Positions 1-9,629 are shown, numbered from the stretch's first letter. The stretch is DNA of 64,000 nucleotides from JBDTSW01 sp963797835 (GCA_963797835.1 CAWCRN010000010.1:124001-188000); one strand, 5' to 3'. Translations and numbers: made by a program. Notes: a model not told the origin generated them from the sequence alone.

Positions 1-2
1 GG

Positions 3-320
3 GACGGCGTCTCGGTCATGGTCGCCCCGGAGGGGACCCGAAGCAGGACCGCGCTGCCCGGGCCCTTCAAGCACGGCGCGTTCTGGGTGGCGCGCGAGGC
101 GGGCGTGCCGATCGTCCCGATCGTGCTCCGCAACTCGGGCGAGCTGATGCCGAGGGGCTCGAGCTTCATCCGGCCGGGGACGCTGTACGTCCGGGTGCTC
201 GACCCCATCCCCACAGAGAGCTGGGACGATCGAGACCCCGCCCGCGCGGCAGAGGGGCTCCAGCGGCGGATGGCGGACCTGGTCTCGGGCCTCGAGCAGT
301 GGGAGTCGGGCGATGGCTGA
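3..320 (+). CDS. 1-acylglycerol-3-phosphate acyltransferase-like protein (PlsC family), C-terminal part
   Basis: The 5' end lies outside the window; the frame is open from base 3 to a TGA at 318-320. The visible ~105 residues contain PEGTRS near the start, the acyl-acceptor (block III) motif of PlsC/LPLAT acyltransferases. It is followed by FKHGAFWVAREAGVPIVPI, the usual block IV region with a conserved proline. The family transfers an acyl chain to lysophosphatidate at the cytoplasmic membrane; the HX4D motif should lie upstream. The stop overlaps the ATG of the WS/DGAT gene by 8 bases, so the two are probably translationally coupled in a lipid-synthesis operon. The exact acceptor cannot be told from this fragment. 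Confidence 0.8.
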   Translation, partial: DGVSVMVAPEGTRSRTALPGPFKHGAFWVAREAGVPIVPIVLRNSGELMPRGSSFIRPGTLYVRVLDPIPTESWDDRDPARAAEGLQRRMADLVSGLEQWESGDG

Positions 321-1767
321 CCCGAGGGAGCAGAACCGGGAGGCGTGGGAGGCGGTTGCCGGCTGGTCGCGCTCGCCTCGGATGAACGACGCCGAGGCGG
401 TGATGTGGAGGGCGGAGCGCCATCCCTCGCTGTCCTCCACGATCGTCGCGCTCGAGCTGCTGGACTCGGTCCCTGACTGGGATCGCCTGCGAGACGCCCA
501 CGAGTGGGGCAGCCACCTGGTGCGGCGCTTCCGGGAGCGCGTGGTCGATCCCTTCCCCCACCTCCAGGCCCCCTCCTGGGAGGAGGACCCGGAGTTCGAC
601 CTCGACCGGCACCTGCGGCGGGAGCGGATCGGGCCGGACGCGGGCACAGCGGAGCTGCTCGAGCTGGTGGAGGCGTTTGCGATCGCGCCCCTCGACCGCT
701 CGCGACCGCTCTGGGAGGCGCTGCTGATCGAGGGCCTGGCAGATGGCCGCAGCGCCTACGTGCTCAAGTCCCACCACTCGCTCTCCGACGGGATCGCGGG
801 GATCCAGCTCCTCGGCGGGATCCACAGCCGCACGCGAGAGCCTTCCCCGGGGAAGCCGCTGCCCGGGCGGGACTCCTCCGATGGCTCGGCAAGGGGGCCC
901 GTAGGCCGCGCGATCGGCCTCACTCGCGGGGCCGTGCGCTCGGTGCCAGCCGCGGCCCGGGCCGTCCGCCACCCCCGATCTACGGTGCGCGAGGGACTGC
1001 GGACGACCGGGTCCCTGCGCCGGGTGCTGAGCGCCGACGTCGGCCCCCCCTCCCCGCTCCTCGCCGGCCGACGCGGCGAGCCGTGGCGCTTCCAGGTGCT
1101 CGAGTGCGGCCTGGACGAGCTCCGGGCGTCGGCCCACGCGTGCGGCGCGAAGCTCAACGACGCGTACGTCGCGGCCCTGCTCGGGGGCCTCCGCCGCTTT
1201 CACGAGCGCTCCGAGGTCGAGATCGAGACGCTGCCGGTGGCGATGCCGGTCAGCGTGCGCGCCCCGGGCGAGCTCGGCGGGAATCGGTTCACCGCGATCC
1301 AGCTCGAGGGGCCGATCGCGATTCGCGATCCGCGGGAGCGGATGGCGGTGATCCACGGGGCGGTGCTGGCCGCCAGGGCGGAGCCGGCCCTGGACATGAC
1401 CGGGATGGTGGCCCCGGTGATGAGCCGGCTCCCCTCTGCGCTGGTGGTCGCGGCCCGGGCCCGGGTCGGCGCCGGGGCCGATCTCGCCGCCAGCAACTTC
1501 CCCGGGATCGACCGCGAGGCGTTCATCGCGGGCGCCCGGGTAGAGCGCACCTACGCGTTCGGCCCGTTGCCCGGCGCGGCGCTGATGGCGACCCTCGTCT
1601 CCCACACCGGGGTCTGCTGCATCGGGCTCAACTGCGACGGGAGCGTGATCTCCGAGCCGCAGGCCCTGCGCGACTGCATGCGGGAGGGACTTGACGAGGT
1701 CTTGGCGGTGGGAGATGGTTCCGGCCGACCAAGGGCCGGAGGGAGGCCGATGTCACGCGCGCACTGA
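313..1767 (+). CDS. wax ester synthase/diacylglycerol acyltransferase (WS/DGAT)
   Basis: A 484-residue protein of normal length for bacterial WS/DGAT enzymes, which make triacylglycerol or wax esters from acyl-CoA and diacylglycerol or fatty alcohol. The catalytic HHxxxDG motif is intact (HHSLSDG, residues 154-160). The N-terminal half has the condensation-domain-like fold signature, and the C-terminal half carries SNFPG (residues 394-398), the counterpart of the family SNVPG motif. The ATG at 313 overlaps the preceding acyltransferase stop. With the PlsC-like and PlsB-like neighbours this forms a glycerolipid/storage-lipid cluster. The last ~20 residues (GRPRAGGRPMSRAH) look unstructured. 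Confidence 0.9.
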   Translation: MADPREQNREAWEAVAGWSRSPRMNDAEAVMWRAERHPSLSSTIVALELLDSVPDWDRLRDAHEWGSHLVRRFRERVVDPFPHLQAPSWEEDPEFDLDRHLRRERIGPDAGTAELLELVEAFAIAPLDRSRPLWEALLIEGLADGRSAYVLKSHHSLSDGIAGIQLLGGIHSRTREPSPGKPLPGRDSSDGSARGPVGRAIGLTRGAVRSVPAAARAVRHPRSTVREGLRTTGSLRRVLSADVGPPSPLLAGRRGEPWRFQVLECGLDELRASAHACGAKLNDAYVAALLGGLRRFHERSEVEIETLPVAMPVSVRAPGELGGNRFTAIQLEGPIAIRDPRERMAVIHGAVLAARAEPALDMTGMVAPVMSRLPSALVVAARARVGAGADLAASNFPGIDREAFIAGARVERTYAFGPLPGAALMATLVSHTGVCCIGLNCDGSVISEPQALRDCMREGLDEVLAVGDGSGRPRAGGRPMSRAH

Positions 1768-1789
1768 CACAACGGAGCAGGCATCGAGC

Positions 1790-3525
1790 GTGACCGGCGA
1801 CGAGCGCTTCAGGGCCGCCGTCGTCGAGCTCGCCGAGCAGACTCGGACGCGAGCCCGCGGACGCTGCACCGCGAGGCGGCGGCCGACGCTGCGGGAGATG
1901 ACGGCGTCCCACTCGCTCGCGCCGGTCTGGGCCTGGCGGCGGTTCGGGCGACGGCTGATTCGCAACTACGACGTCCGCGTCGGACGAGGTGGCGCTGCGC
2001 GAGCTCCGTGCGCTGGACGACCAGCACACCCTGGTCTGGCTGCCCTCGCACCGCTCCTATCTCGACACCTGGGTCCTGCCGCGGGCGCTGGACGAGGCCG
2101 GGTTCCCTCCCTACTACGTCTTCGGCGGCGCCAACCTCGCCTTCTGGCCGTTCGGGGACCTGGCGCGGCGCACCGGCCTGATCTTCATCCGGCGCAACGT
2201 CAAGGACGACCCCGTCTACCGGATGGCCCTGCGCCAGTACCTCGGCCACCTGGTCGGACGGCGCGCCGACTTCGGCTGGTCGATCGAGGGTGGCCGAACG
2301 CGGACGGGCAAGCTGCGCCCCCCGCGCTACGGCCTGCTCCGCTACCTCAGCGACGCCGTGCGCGGCGATGGCGGCGGGGAGGTCCTGCTCGTCCCGGTCT
2401 CGATCGTCTACGACCAGCTTGCCCGAGGTCGCAGCGATGGTGGCCGAGGCGCAGGGCAGCGAGAAGCGCTCGGAGGACATCCGCTGGCTGGTCAACTTCG
2501 TCCGGCGACAGGCTCAGGCGGACGGTCAGGCCTACATCGACTTCGGCGAGCCGGTCCCTCTCGCCGAGCGCCTCGAGGAGCTGGCCGCCGAGCCGGGCGG
2601 CGGCGGACACGAGGTGGAGCGGGTGGCGCTCGACGTCTCTCACCGGATCAACCAGGTCACCCCGGTGATCCCGGCCGCGGTGGTGACGATCGCGCTGCTC
2701 GCCGCGAACCGCGGCCTGACCCGCGACGAGGTCGTTCAGATCGTGCGCCCGCTGGCCGAGTACTTCAACCGCCGCGGCAGCCTGGTCGCCTGCGACGGCC
2801 GGCTCGACGACCCGACGGTCGTCGCGCGCGCCCTGGACGAGCTGGTCACCGCCGGCGGGGCGATTCGCCACGACGGCGGCAGGGAGCCGGTCTGGGCCCT
2901 GGGCCGCGATCAGCACCTGATCGCCGCCTTCTACCGCAACTCCGCCCTTCACTTCCTGGTCGACCGCGCGGTGGCCGAGCTCGCCTGCCAGGCCGCCGAG
3001 GAGAACCCCGAGCGCGAGCGGCGCGACATCGGCGGCGAGGTCGCGCTCCAGCTCAGGGACCTGCTCAAGTTCGAGTTCTTCTTCGCGCGCAAGCGCGACT
3101 TCCTGAAGGGGATCGAGGGCGAGATCGAGCTGATCGACGAGACTCCCGGAGGCCCAGCCGCTCGCGCCGCTGGTGCTGAGGCCGTTCCTCGAGTCGTACC
3201 TCGTGGTCGCGGATTGCCTGTCTGCGCTGCCGCCCGGGGCGCGGGTCGACGAGGAGGCGTTCCTGCGCAAGTGCCTCGGCGTGGGCCACCAGTGGCTGCT
3301 CCAGCGCCGCCTGCACAGCGCCGAGTCGGTCTCGCTCGAGCTGTTCCGGACCGGCGCTCGAGATCGCGCGGCACCGTGGGCTCACTGACACGGGCGACTC
3401 CGAGCTCACCGCGCGCCGCGGGCGTGTTCGCCGACGAGGTCCGCCAGGTGCTGCGCTGGGTGACCAGCCTCGAGCGCCGCGGCACGGTGATTTCGTCTTC
3501 AACTTTGAACGAAGTTCAGTCCTGA
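1790..3525 (+). pseudogene. plsB: glycerol-3-phosphate acyltransferase (PlsB-like), read through several single-base frameshifts
   Basis: Homology runs through three frames. GTG at 1790 starts an N-terminal part ending in LIRNYDVRV. The acyltransferase core follows, with HRSYLD (HX4D) and the EGGRTRTGK block III motif near 2040-2320. A long C-terminal helical part follows. Each break resolves by removing one base: ~1981 (extra g), ~2417 (extra t), ~3147 (extra c), ~3349 and ~3418 (extra g). A compensating pair may also exist near 1850-1890. Total length (~575 residues) is near that of actinobacterial PlsB enzymes, which acylate glycerol-3-phosphate at position 1. Because all motifs survive and all shifts are +1 at short base runs, sequencing error is more likely than a dead gene. 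Its 3' end overlaps that of the convergent TetR gene. Confidence 0.8.
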
Positions 3526-4139
3526 TACGAGAAATCCGCCTTGATGCGCCGGCGCCAATCCGCGAGGGCCTCCTCGATGCCGTAGCCGTCCCAATCGAGT
3601 GACCACATAAAGCCGAGGCCCATTCCATAGGCGGCGAAGCGCCGGGCTTCGGCGCGGTGGTCGAGCCCCGAGCGGATTGAGCCGTCCTTGACGCCGGTTC
3701 GCAGGTTCTCCACGGTCAATTGGAAGTACCGATCGAACCAATCGCGGGGCCAGGGCTTCAGAGCGGCGCCATGCACGGTGAGCTCGAAGCTGAGCACGAC
3801 GATCGCGCGAACGAGGTCGCGTTCCTCCTCGACGAGCTTGATCAGCCTGTCGACCTGGTCGAGGACGCGATCAAGACCGGTCAGGTCGCCGTCCTCCGGC
3901 AGCAGGCGCTCCTGCCATTCAGAGCGAAACACGGACTCGAGGAGAGCGTCCTTGGAGCCGTAACGAGCATGAACCATCGAATGGCTGTAGCCGGCGCGGC
4001 GACCGATCTGCGCAACCGTCGTCTTCTCGAAGCCCTGCTCCGCGATCAATGAGACCGCTGCGTCGAGCAGGCGCCTGGACGATTCCTGGACGCGCTCGTT
4101 CTGTGTTCTGCGCCCTTGGGTCTCCGACTTGGTGGCCAC
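3516..4139 (-). CDS. TetR/AcrR family transcriptional regulator
   Basis: About 207 residues. The N-terminal helix-turn-helix (roughly residues 20-65) reads LIAEQGFEKTTVAQIGRRAG followed by YSHSMVHARYGSKDALL, typical TetR DNA recognition and helix-4 sequence. A ligand-binding helical C-terminal domain follows, ending in DFSYQD. No ATG is well placed, so GTG at 4139 was chosen; the open frame continues upstream without homology. The gene is divergent from the SDR gene, and an AT-rich inverted repeat (4163-4190) lies in the ~100 bp between them. It most likely represses itself and the SDR. Base composition is somewhat less GC-rich here than in neighbouring genes, as it is in the SDR. Confidence 0.85.
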   Translation of the reverse strand: MATKSETQGRRTQNERVQESSRRLLDAAVSLIAEQGFEKTTVAQIGRRAGYSHSMVHARYGSKDALLESVFRSEWQERLLPEDGDLTGLDRVLDQVDRLIKLVEEERDLVRAIVVLSFELTVHGAALKPWPRDWFDRYFQLTVENLRTGVKDGSIRSGLDHRAEARRFAAYGMGLGFMWSLDWDGYGIEEALADWRRRIKADFSYQD

Positions 4140-4162
4140 ACCAGCCGAAAGTATTGCGGACC

Positions 4163-4190
4163 AAGATATTAGTTGACGGACCAATATCTT
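4163..4190. promoter_or_regulatory. inverted-repeat operator between TetR and SDR genes
   Basis: Perfect 8-bp arms AAGATATT (4163-4170) and AATATCTT (4183-4190) are separated by 12 bp. The same stretch is also a near-direct repeat of CGGACCAA-type half sites (4157 and 4177). TTGAC at 4173-4177 could be a -35 element for the SDR promoter. The position between divergent start codons fits an operator for the adjacent TetR protein. Confidence 0.6.
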
Positions 4191-4238
4191 CTGATAGCGT
4201 GCAACCGAGTTCACCAATCCCGGAAGTGGAGAGATTCG

Positions 4239-5138
4239 ATGCTCGACGACGGTTTTCGGAAGTTCGACCTCACAGGAAAGACCGCCCTGGTGACCGGTGG
4301 CAGCTCGGGCCTCGGTTACAACATGGCGCGTGCGCTGGCCCGCTCGGGTGCCACGGTCATGATCGCCGCCCGACGGGACGACGTGCTCAAGGAGGCAGCA
4401 ACCCGGCTCAAGGGCGAATCGGGAGCGGAGATCCTCGATCAAACCGTCGACCTCGCCGACCGCTCGAGCGTGGCGGCCCTGGCCGAGAAGACCGCTGAGC
4501 GCATGGGTGGGGTCGACATCTTCGTCGGCAATGCCGGGCAGGACAATTTCGAGCTGCTCGACGTGATCGAAGACGAGTCGATCGACTACATGCTGCAAAT
4601 GAACGTCTCGGCCAACATCGAGCTGTTCCGCTCATTCCTTCCACACATGCGCCAGAAAAAGTGGGGTCGGGTGATCTTCAGCTCGTCCGGCACCTCGATT
4701 TGCGCATCACCCCATGAGGGCATGGGGACCTACACGGCGACGAAGGGCGCCCTCAACGCGTTTACGCGAACGGCCGCGACGGAGACAGGGCACGACGGCA
4801 TCACCGTCAACAGCCTGATCCTCGGGGTGTTCATGACCGACATGCTTCAGGAGATCGTTGATGGAGTCGAGGCGCAGACGCCCGGCGGAGGTACGGAGCT
4901 CATCAACAGCATTGCGAGCATGACCGCGGCCGGCCGGATTGCAGACGTCCAGGAGGTGGAAGGACTAATCCAACTCCTCGCGAGCGATGCGGGCAGCTAT
5001 ATCACCGGCGCCAACCTCGCGATTGATGGAGGTTTGACGATCATGCTGCGTCCCAATCATGGGAGCGCACTCCGCCCGTCTAACGCGCCTCGCGCGGGCG
5101 CGACGAGAGGAGACCACGATGGACCAGACCGCGGCTGA
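4239..5138 (+). CDS. short-chain dehydrogenase/reductase (SDR)
   Basis: A classical SDR. It has the Rossmann motif TGGSSGLG (residues 19-26), an NAG-type motif (GNAG), serine in the IFSSSGTS strand and the catalytic YTATK (Tyr165, Lys169), then an AIDGGL C-terminal signature. It would oxidise or reduce an alcohol/ketone with NAD(P)(H); the substrate is unknown. ATG 4239 was preferred over an upstream in-frame ATG because GGAGAG precedes it and the family N-terminus begins there. After AIDGGLTIML there are ~30 extra residues of low-complexity sequence, so the natural stop may have been lost by a shift near 5050. It is regulated by the divergent TetR. Confidence 0.88.
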   Translation: MLDDGFRKFDLTGKTALVTGGSSGLGYNMARALARSGATVMIAARRDDVLKEAATRLKGESGAEILDQTVDLADRSSVAALAEKTAERMGGVDIFVGNAGQDNFELLDVIEDESIDYMLQMNVSANIELFRSFLPHMRQKKWGRVIFSSSGTSICASPHEGMGTYTATKGALNAFTRTAATETGHDGITVNSLILGVFMTDMLQEIVDGVEAQTPGGGTELINSIASMTAAGRIADVQEVEGLIQLLASDAGSYITGANLAIDGGLTIMLRPNHGSALRPSNAPRAGATRGDHDGPDRG

Positions 5139-5175
5139 CCGGTACGCTCTTTGTCCCGACTGAACAAGATTCATG

Positions 5176-5191
5176 TTTGATACGGTATTCA
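5176..5191. promoter_or_regulatory. operator-like site TTTGA-N5-TATTCA before a TetR gene
   Basis: Reads TTTGA, five bases, TATTCA. The same 11 fixed bases with the same spacing occur at 21882-21897 in front of the FAD oxidoreductase operon. It is weakly palindromic (TTGA...TTCA). It overlaps the first possible start codon of the TetR gene, which suggests either a leaderless transcript or use of a later TTG. Confidence 0.4.
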
Positions 5192-5830
5192 GCCTTGAGC
5201 GGCGGGGCCCCCACACGCACCGACCGCAGGCGAGCCAGGACTCGCCAGGCCCTGATCGATGCGGCGCGCGATCTGATCGCCGAGAACGGGGTCGGAGGCC
5301 TCCGGGTCGGGGAGATCACCGAACGCGCCGACGTGGCGCTGGGCTCCTTCTACAACCACTTCGACTCCAAGGACGAGGTCGTGGAGGCGATCGTCGCCGA
5401 AACGATCGGGTCGATCGCGACCGCACTGACGCCGCTGATCGAATCGCTCGAGGACCCGGCCGAGGCGGTCAGCGTCTCCAACCGGCTCTTCGTCCGGCTC
5501 GCCTACGACGACCCGCCGCTCGCTCGCCTGCTCGTCAACCTGGACCGGGCCGAGGCCCGCTTCGAGACGATGGTGCTGCCGCAGGCGCAGGCGGCGCTGG
5601 AGCGGGGGATCGCGGCGGGGCGGTTCCAGATGGCCGACGCCGCCGTCGTACTCGCGGTGGCGGCGGGCGGCGCGCTGGCGGTGATACGGGGGATCCTCGA
5701 GGGCCGGCTCGGGGCCGACGCCGAGGTGACCTCGTCCGAGGGGCTGCTGCGCCTGGTCGGAGTGGACGGCGAGGAGGCGCGGGAGATCGTCGGGCGCCCA
5801 CTCCCCGAGATCGCGATCAACGGGGGCTGA
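5177..5830 (+). CDS. TetR family transcriptional regulator
   Basis: About 217 residues from TTG 5177, or 211 from TTG 5195; no good ribosome site separates the two. The helix-turn-helix spans roughly residues 20-65: LIAENGVGGLRVGEITERAD then VALGSFYNHFDSKDEVV. The C-terminal domain is a helical ligand pocket with no recognised class. The gene ends 47 bp before the PEP-utilising-type gene at 5878 in the same direction, so the two probably form one transcript under autoregulation. The shared site at 5176-5191 and 21882-21897 suggests that this protein may also control the operon starting at 21839. Confidence 0.85.
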   Translation: MIRYSALSGGAPTRTDRRRARTRQALIDAARDLIAENGVGGLRVGEITERADVALGSFYNHFDSKDEVVEAIVAETIGSIATALTPLIESLEDPAEAVSVSNRLFVRLAYDDPPLARLLVNLDRAEARFETMVLPQAQAALERGIAAGRFQMADAAVVLAVAAGGALAVIRGILEGRLGADAEVTSSEGLLRLVGVDGEEAREIVGRPLPEIAINGG

Positions 5831-5877
5831 GGTGAGCGAGCCGCGCAACCCGCTGCACATGCCGGAGGACGCGTGAG

Positions 5878-7492
5878 ATGACCGTGGCGACGCCGCTCGA
5901 CGACCCGCTTCACTGGAGCGTCGGGCCGGACGGGACCTGGACCAGCGTCAACACCGCCGAGGCCATGCCGGGGGTCCAGACCCCCCTGGGTTGGACGTTC
6001 TGGATCGATCCTCTGGAGGTCGCGATGCGCGGCTGCTTCCACGACATCGGCGTGCTCAAGCGCTCGGAGATCGTCGCCAACCCGACCATGGACGAGCGCT
6101 TCTGCGGGATCTTCTACGGCCGCTTCGTCGCCCACGTCGACAAGCTCCGAGTGGTCGGCGACCGCATGCTCGGCTCCACCGGGGACGCGGTGGAGGAGCA
6201 GATCTTCGGAAGCGTGGCCTCGGGCATCGAGTCAAAGAGCTCGATCCGGCGCTATCCGGTGGTCGCGGTGAAGATGCCGATCCTGATCGCTCGGCAGCCG
6301 AGGTGGCTGAAGCGGATGCGCGGGCCCTACACGGAGTGGTGGAGGCGGAACACGGCTCCCGAGGTGCTCGCCGACGGTGAGGGGGCGCCGGCCCGGATCG
6401 CCGAGGCGCAGCGCTACTTCCAGCGGATGATGCGCCCCCACTCGTCGGCCACGATGCTGGCCCAGGCGATGTACGAACAGGTCAAGACCGTCGCCGAGAG
6501 CGCCGGGTTGGCCGGCCTCGAGACCAGCCTGATCACCGGCTACGGCGAGATGGAGGAGGCCAAGGTGGCCGCCGATCTGTGGGACGTCTCACGCGAGCGG
6601 CTCTCGCTGGATGAGTTCGTCTCCCGCCACGGCTACCACGGACCGAGCGAGGGCGCGCTCCAGAGCCGCTCCTGGCGGGAAGATCGGACTCCGCTGCTCG
6701 CGCTGATCGAGACTTTCCGGAAGATGGGTGACGAGGAGTCCCCGCAGGCGGTGGCGGAGGCGCGCCGGGAGGCGCGGCGCGAGGCCGAGAACCGCCTGCT
6801 CGCCGCGACGCCTCGTCTCCGGCGGGGCCAGACGCGGCTCGCCCTGCGAATGGGGGCCCGCCACATCCCGGTCCGCGAGGTGGGCAAGGCGTCCTTCCTC
6901 CAGGCGATCGACGGCGGCAGGGCCGGCGCCCGGAGCTACGGGGCGATGCTGGCCGGCTCCGGCATGCTCGAGGACCCGGAGGACGTCTTCTACCTGACGA
7001 TCGACGAGGTCCTGGGCGAGCTGCCGGAGGACGTGCCCGGCGTCATCGCGGCGCGTCGCGCCAAGAGGGAGGAGTACCTCCAGCTGCGGCTGCCCGACAG
7101 GATCTGGAAGGGTGAGCCGGCTCCGGTCAGCATCGACGGCGCCGTCGAGGAACACCCCGACCGGCTCGATGGCCTGGCCGTCTCCCCCGGTGTTGTCGAG
7201 GGCCGAGCGCGGGTGGTGCTCGACCCGGATGCGGGGATCGACATCGAGCCCGGCGAGGTGCTCGTCTGCCAGACGACCGACCCGTCCTGGGCGTCCTACT
7301 TCCTGGTGGCCTCCGCCCTGGTGATCGACATCGGCGGCGCAATGTCACACGGCGCGATCGTCGCGCGCGAGATGGGGATTCCCTGCGTGATCAACACCAC
7401 GGTCGGCACCAGGGCGATCTCGACCGGCGACCATTTGCGGGTGGACGGGGGAACCGGCGAGGTCCGCGTGCTCGGGCGCGCGGCATGCCTAG
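5878..7492 (+). CDS. PEP-utilising-enzyme mobile-domain protein, RPH-like without ATP-grasp (paralogue 1)
   Basis: About 538 residues. The N-terminus begins with the acceptor-domain signature of rifampin-phosphotransferase-like proteins (AEAMPGVQTPLGW). A long helical region with HGYHGPSEG and WREDRTPL follows. It ends in a swivelling phospho-carrier domain with GGAMSHGAIVARE, where His491 is the expected phosphorylated residue. The ATP-grasp domain that loads this histidine in RPH and PEP synthase is absent. The same layout recurs at 10311 and 14944. The open frame runs on to 8610 antisense to the next gene. Removing one G near 7473 ends the protein at TAG 7490-7492 (VLGARHA), matching the paralogues, so that end was used. 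Acceptor molecule unknown. Confidence 0.75.
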
Positions 7493-8547
7493 CGCAGGGC
7501 CTCGAACGAATCCAGCTCGGAGATGTGCCGCAGGCAGCGGGTGATGATGCGATCGCCGAGTCCGCGGCCGTCGCCGATGTCCATCTCGCCGATCAGCGCC
7601 ATCCCGGCCCCGAGCGGATAGACGATGCTCTGCCGGTAATGCTCGACGCACTCGTCGAAGCTGTAGCCGGAGACCCCCTGCGTGACGAGCCGGTCGTGGT
7701 AGCGGCGCAGCAACGCCTCCCAGTTCGCCGACAGGTCGTCCCCGTCCATGCTCCCGGCCAGCAGGTTGCCGACGTCCTGCGTCCCGCGCGTGCGGGCGAG
7801 GATCTGCCAGTCGATGAAGCAGGGCGTCCCGTCCTCCATGAAGAAGAGGTTGTCGAGGCGGACGTCGTTGTGGACCAGCGTCTTCGGCCCCTCGGCCAGG
7901 CGAGCGAGGACCTCGTTCCAGGTCGGGGCTCGCTCGGTGACCGTGGCCATCACGTCACCCGAGACCTGGTCCCCGTAGCGCTCGGCGAGCGCGGGGGCGC
8001 CACTCGATACCAGCTGCGTGATCATGGCGGCGATCACTCCCTCGCCCGGCGAGGCGAGCCAGGGCTCGGACAGCCGGTCGGACTCCCAGAAGGCGGCGTG
8101 CAGATCGGCCAGCGCGTCGACGGTGGCCTCGGCGTCGGTCACCGTCATGCCCTCCATCTGATCGCCCATGCGGAGCTCCGCCAGATCCTCCAGCAGCAGG
8201 GGCGTCTCGTCGCCGTCGCCGATGAACCAGCAGCGCGGAGCACGGACGGGGACCTCCTCGGCGAACGTCCCGTAGAAGCGGGCCTCGCGGTCGAACAGCC
8301 CCATCGCCTGGTCCATCTGCACCTGGACGTCCCGCACTCCGCGGATCTTGCCGATCAGCGACGGGGGCCCGGCCTCGCCGTCGTCGCCGTAGGAGATCCG
8401 CAACCGGGCCATGTCGGTGGTGGCGCCGGCGAAGGCGACCTCCTCCACGTCCATCGAGGTGACGGTCGCCGCGCCCGGTCCCCGGTCGGCCAGGGCGCCC
8501 TGAAGCCAGGCGGCGTCGAGGTCCGCGAATCGCGCCGGCCCGCTCAC
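7489..8547 (-). CDS. aminoglycoside-phosphotransferase-family (APH/ACAD10-like) kinase
   Basis: About 352 residues with a protein-kinase-like APH fold. The nucleotide-binding lobe has KIRGVRDVQ, the hinge is LLLEDLAEL, the catalytic loop is HNDVRLDN (HxDxxxxN) and the metal-binding motif is FIDWQ. Relatives include the kinase part of ACAD10/11 and many actinobacterial phosphotransferases acting on small hydroxylated molecules, so antibiotic resistance should not be assumed. GTG 8547 overlaps the stop of the LLM gene (GTGA), which shows coupling in a two-gene operon. A paralogue lies at 24954 and is likewise in an operon with LLM enzymes. Confidence 0.85.
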   Translation of the reverse strand: MSGPARFADLDAAWLQGALADRGPGAATVTSMDVEEVAFAGATTDMARLRISYGDDGEAGPPSLIGKIRGVRDVQVQMDQAMGLFDREARFYGTFAEEVPVRAPRCWFIGDGDETPLLLEDLAELRMGDQMEGMTVTDAEATVDALADLHAAFWESDRLSEPWLASPGEGVIAAMITQLVSSGAPALAERYGDQVSGDVMATVTERAPTWNEVLARLAEGPKTLVHNDVRLDNLFFMEDGTPCFIDWQILARTRGTQDVGNLLAGSMDGDDLSANWEALLRRYHDRLVTQGVSGYSFDECVEHYRQSIVYPLGAGMALIGEMDIGDGRGLGDRIITRCLRHISELDSFEALR

Positions 8548-9629
8548 GCCGCCACCCCCACCTTCCAGGCCTCGATCAGCCCGGCGTTCTGGGCCGGAGT
8601 CGATCCGTAGGTCGTGATCTCGTCGGCGCCGGCGTCCGCGAAACGCTGAAGGTTGGCCGCGCACTCCTCCGCGGTGCCGAAGGCGGACGAGTCGAGCATC
8701 CACTCGTCGGGGATCAGGGCGGCCGCGTCCATCATCTGGTGGCGGTGCATCTCCATGTCTGGGACCTTGCTCGTGCCGCTGAAGAGCGGGTGGTTGCGTA
8801 CCTCGAGGACGACCTGCTCATCCCATCCATTCACCTTCGCCAGGTTCTCGCCGTAGCCGGGGTAGCCGAAGTACCCGGTCGCGCGGCCGTGGGCGAGCTG
8901 GCGGAACTCCTCCTCGTCCAGGTCGGGGGCCGTGATCACGGACTGGCAGACCGTCACGGTCGCCGGATCGCGATCGATCCGCTCGCACGCCTCGCGGATG
9001 CGGCCGACGGCGGCCTCGGTCGCACCGGGCGTGAACACCGGCGGCAGGATCACGCCGTCGTATGCCGCGGCGATCGTCTCGGCGCCCTTCGGGTTGCCGA
9101 AGGAGCCGATCCAGAGCTCCGGCGCCGGCCCGTCGTAGGTCTCCGAGAAGGAGAAGCCCTCGAACTCACCGGACTGTCCTGAATAGGAGACGGACTCGCC
9201 GCGCCAGAGTGCTCGGTACATCTCGGCGTAGGAGACCATCTCCCGGTACTTCGCCTTCCTCAGGCCCATGCGGGTGAAGATCATGTCGTCGCCCAGGCCC
9301 AGGCAGATCGCGAGACGCGGGCCGAAGCAGGCGTGGAAGGTGGCCCCGAACGCCGCCGTGTTCCAGATCTGGCGCGTCTGCGGGTCGATGGTTCCCGTGG
9401 CCAGCTTGATCCGTGAGGTGCGCGCGGCGACAGCGCTCAGGATCACGTCCGCCTGCTTGATGTCGTAGCGCTCGGAGAGAAACGCTCGGTGGAAGCCCAG
9501 GCGCTCGGCGTCCATGCCGTCCTCGATCCCCTCGGCGACGGTGCGCGACTCGGTCTCGAACCGGCGCTCGGTGGGTTGCGCGCTGACGGCGCCGGCGATC
9601 AGGTATGTGCTCAGGTTGGCCATGCTCAT
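8544..9629 (-). CDS. LLM-class flavin-dependent oxidoreductase (paralogue 1)
   Basis: 361 residues with a luciferase-like TIM-barrel. Signatures include DAERLGFHRAFLSERYDIK, a LATGTIDP strand and CFGPRLAICLGLGDD. The C-terminus GADEITTYGSTPAQNAGLIEAW is closely shared (with variation) by the three other LLM proteins here. Such enzymes use F420 or FMN for hydride transfer or monooxygenation; the cofactor cannot be decided by eye. ATG 9629 follows a GAGGAGA ribosome site. It is first in an operon with the APH-like kinase and divergent from TetR 9682, whose palindromic operator lies between them. Confidence 0.88.
   Translation of the reverse strand: MSMANLSTYLIAGAVSAQPTERRFETESRTVAEGIEDGMDAERLGFHRAFLSERYDIKQADVILSAVAARTSRIKLATGTIDPQTRQIWNTAAFGATFHACFGPRLAICLGLGDDMIFTRMGLRKAKYREMVSYAEMYRALWRGESVSYSGQSGEFEGFSFSETYDGPAPELWIGSFGNPKGAETIAAAYDGVILPPVFTPGATEAAVGRIREACERIDRDPATVTVCQSVITAPDLDEEEFRQLAHGRATGYFGYPGYGENLAKVNGWDEQVVLEVRNHPLFSGTSKVPDMEMHRHQMMDAAALIPDEWMLDSSAFGTAEECAANLQRFADAGADEITTYGSTPAQNAGLIEAWKVGVAA

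Noticed and set aside
7493..8610. Long open extension of the RPH-like protein 5878 beyond the His domain
   Set aside because: It runs antisense over a clear APH-like kinase, has low-complexity sequence and disappears if one G near 7473 is removed; the paralogues end at the equivalent point.
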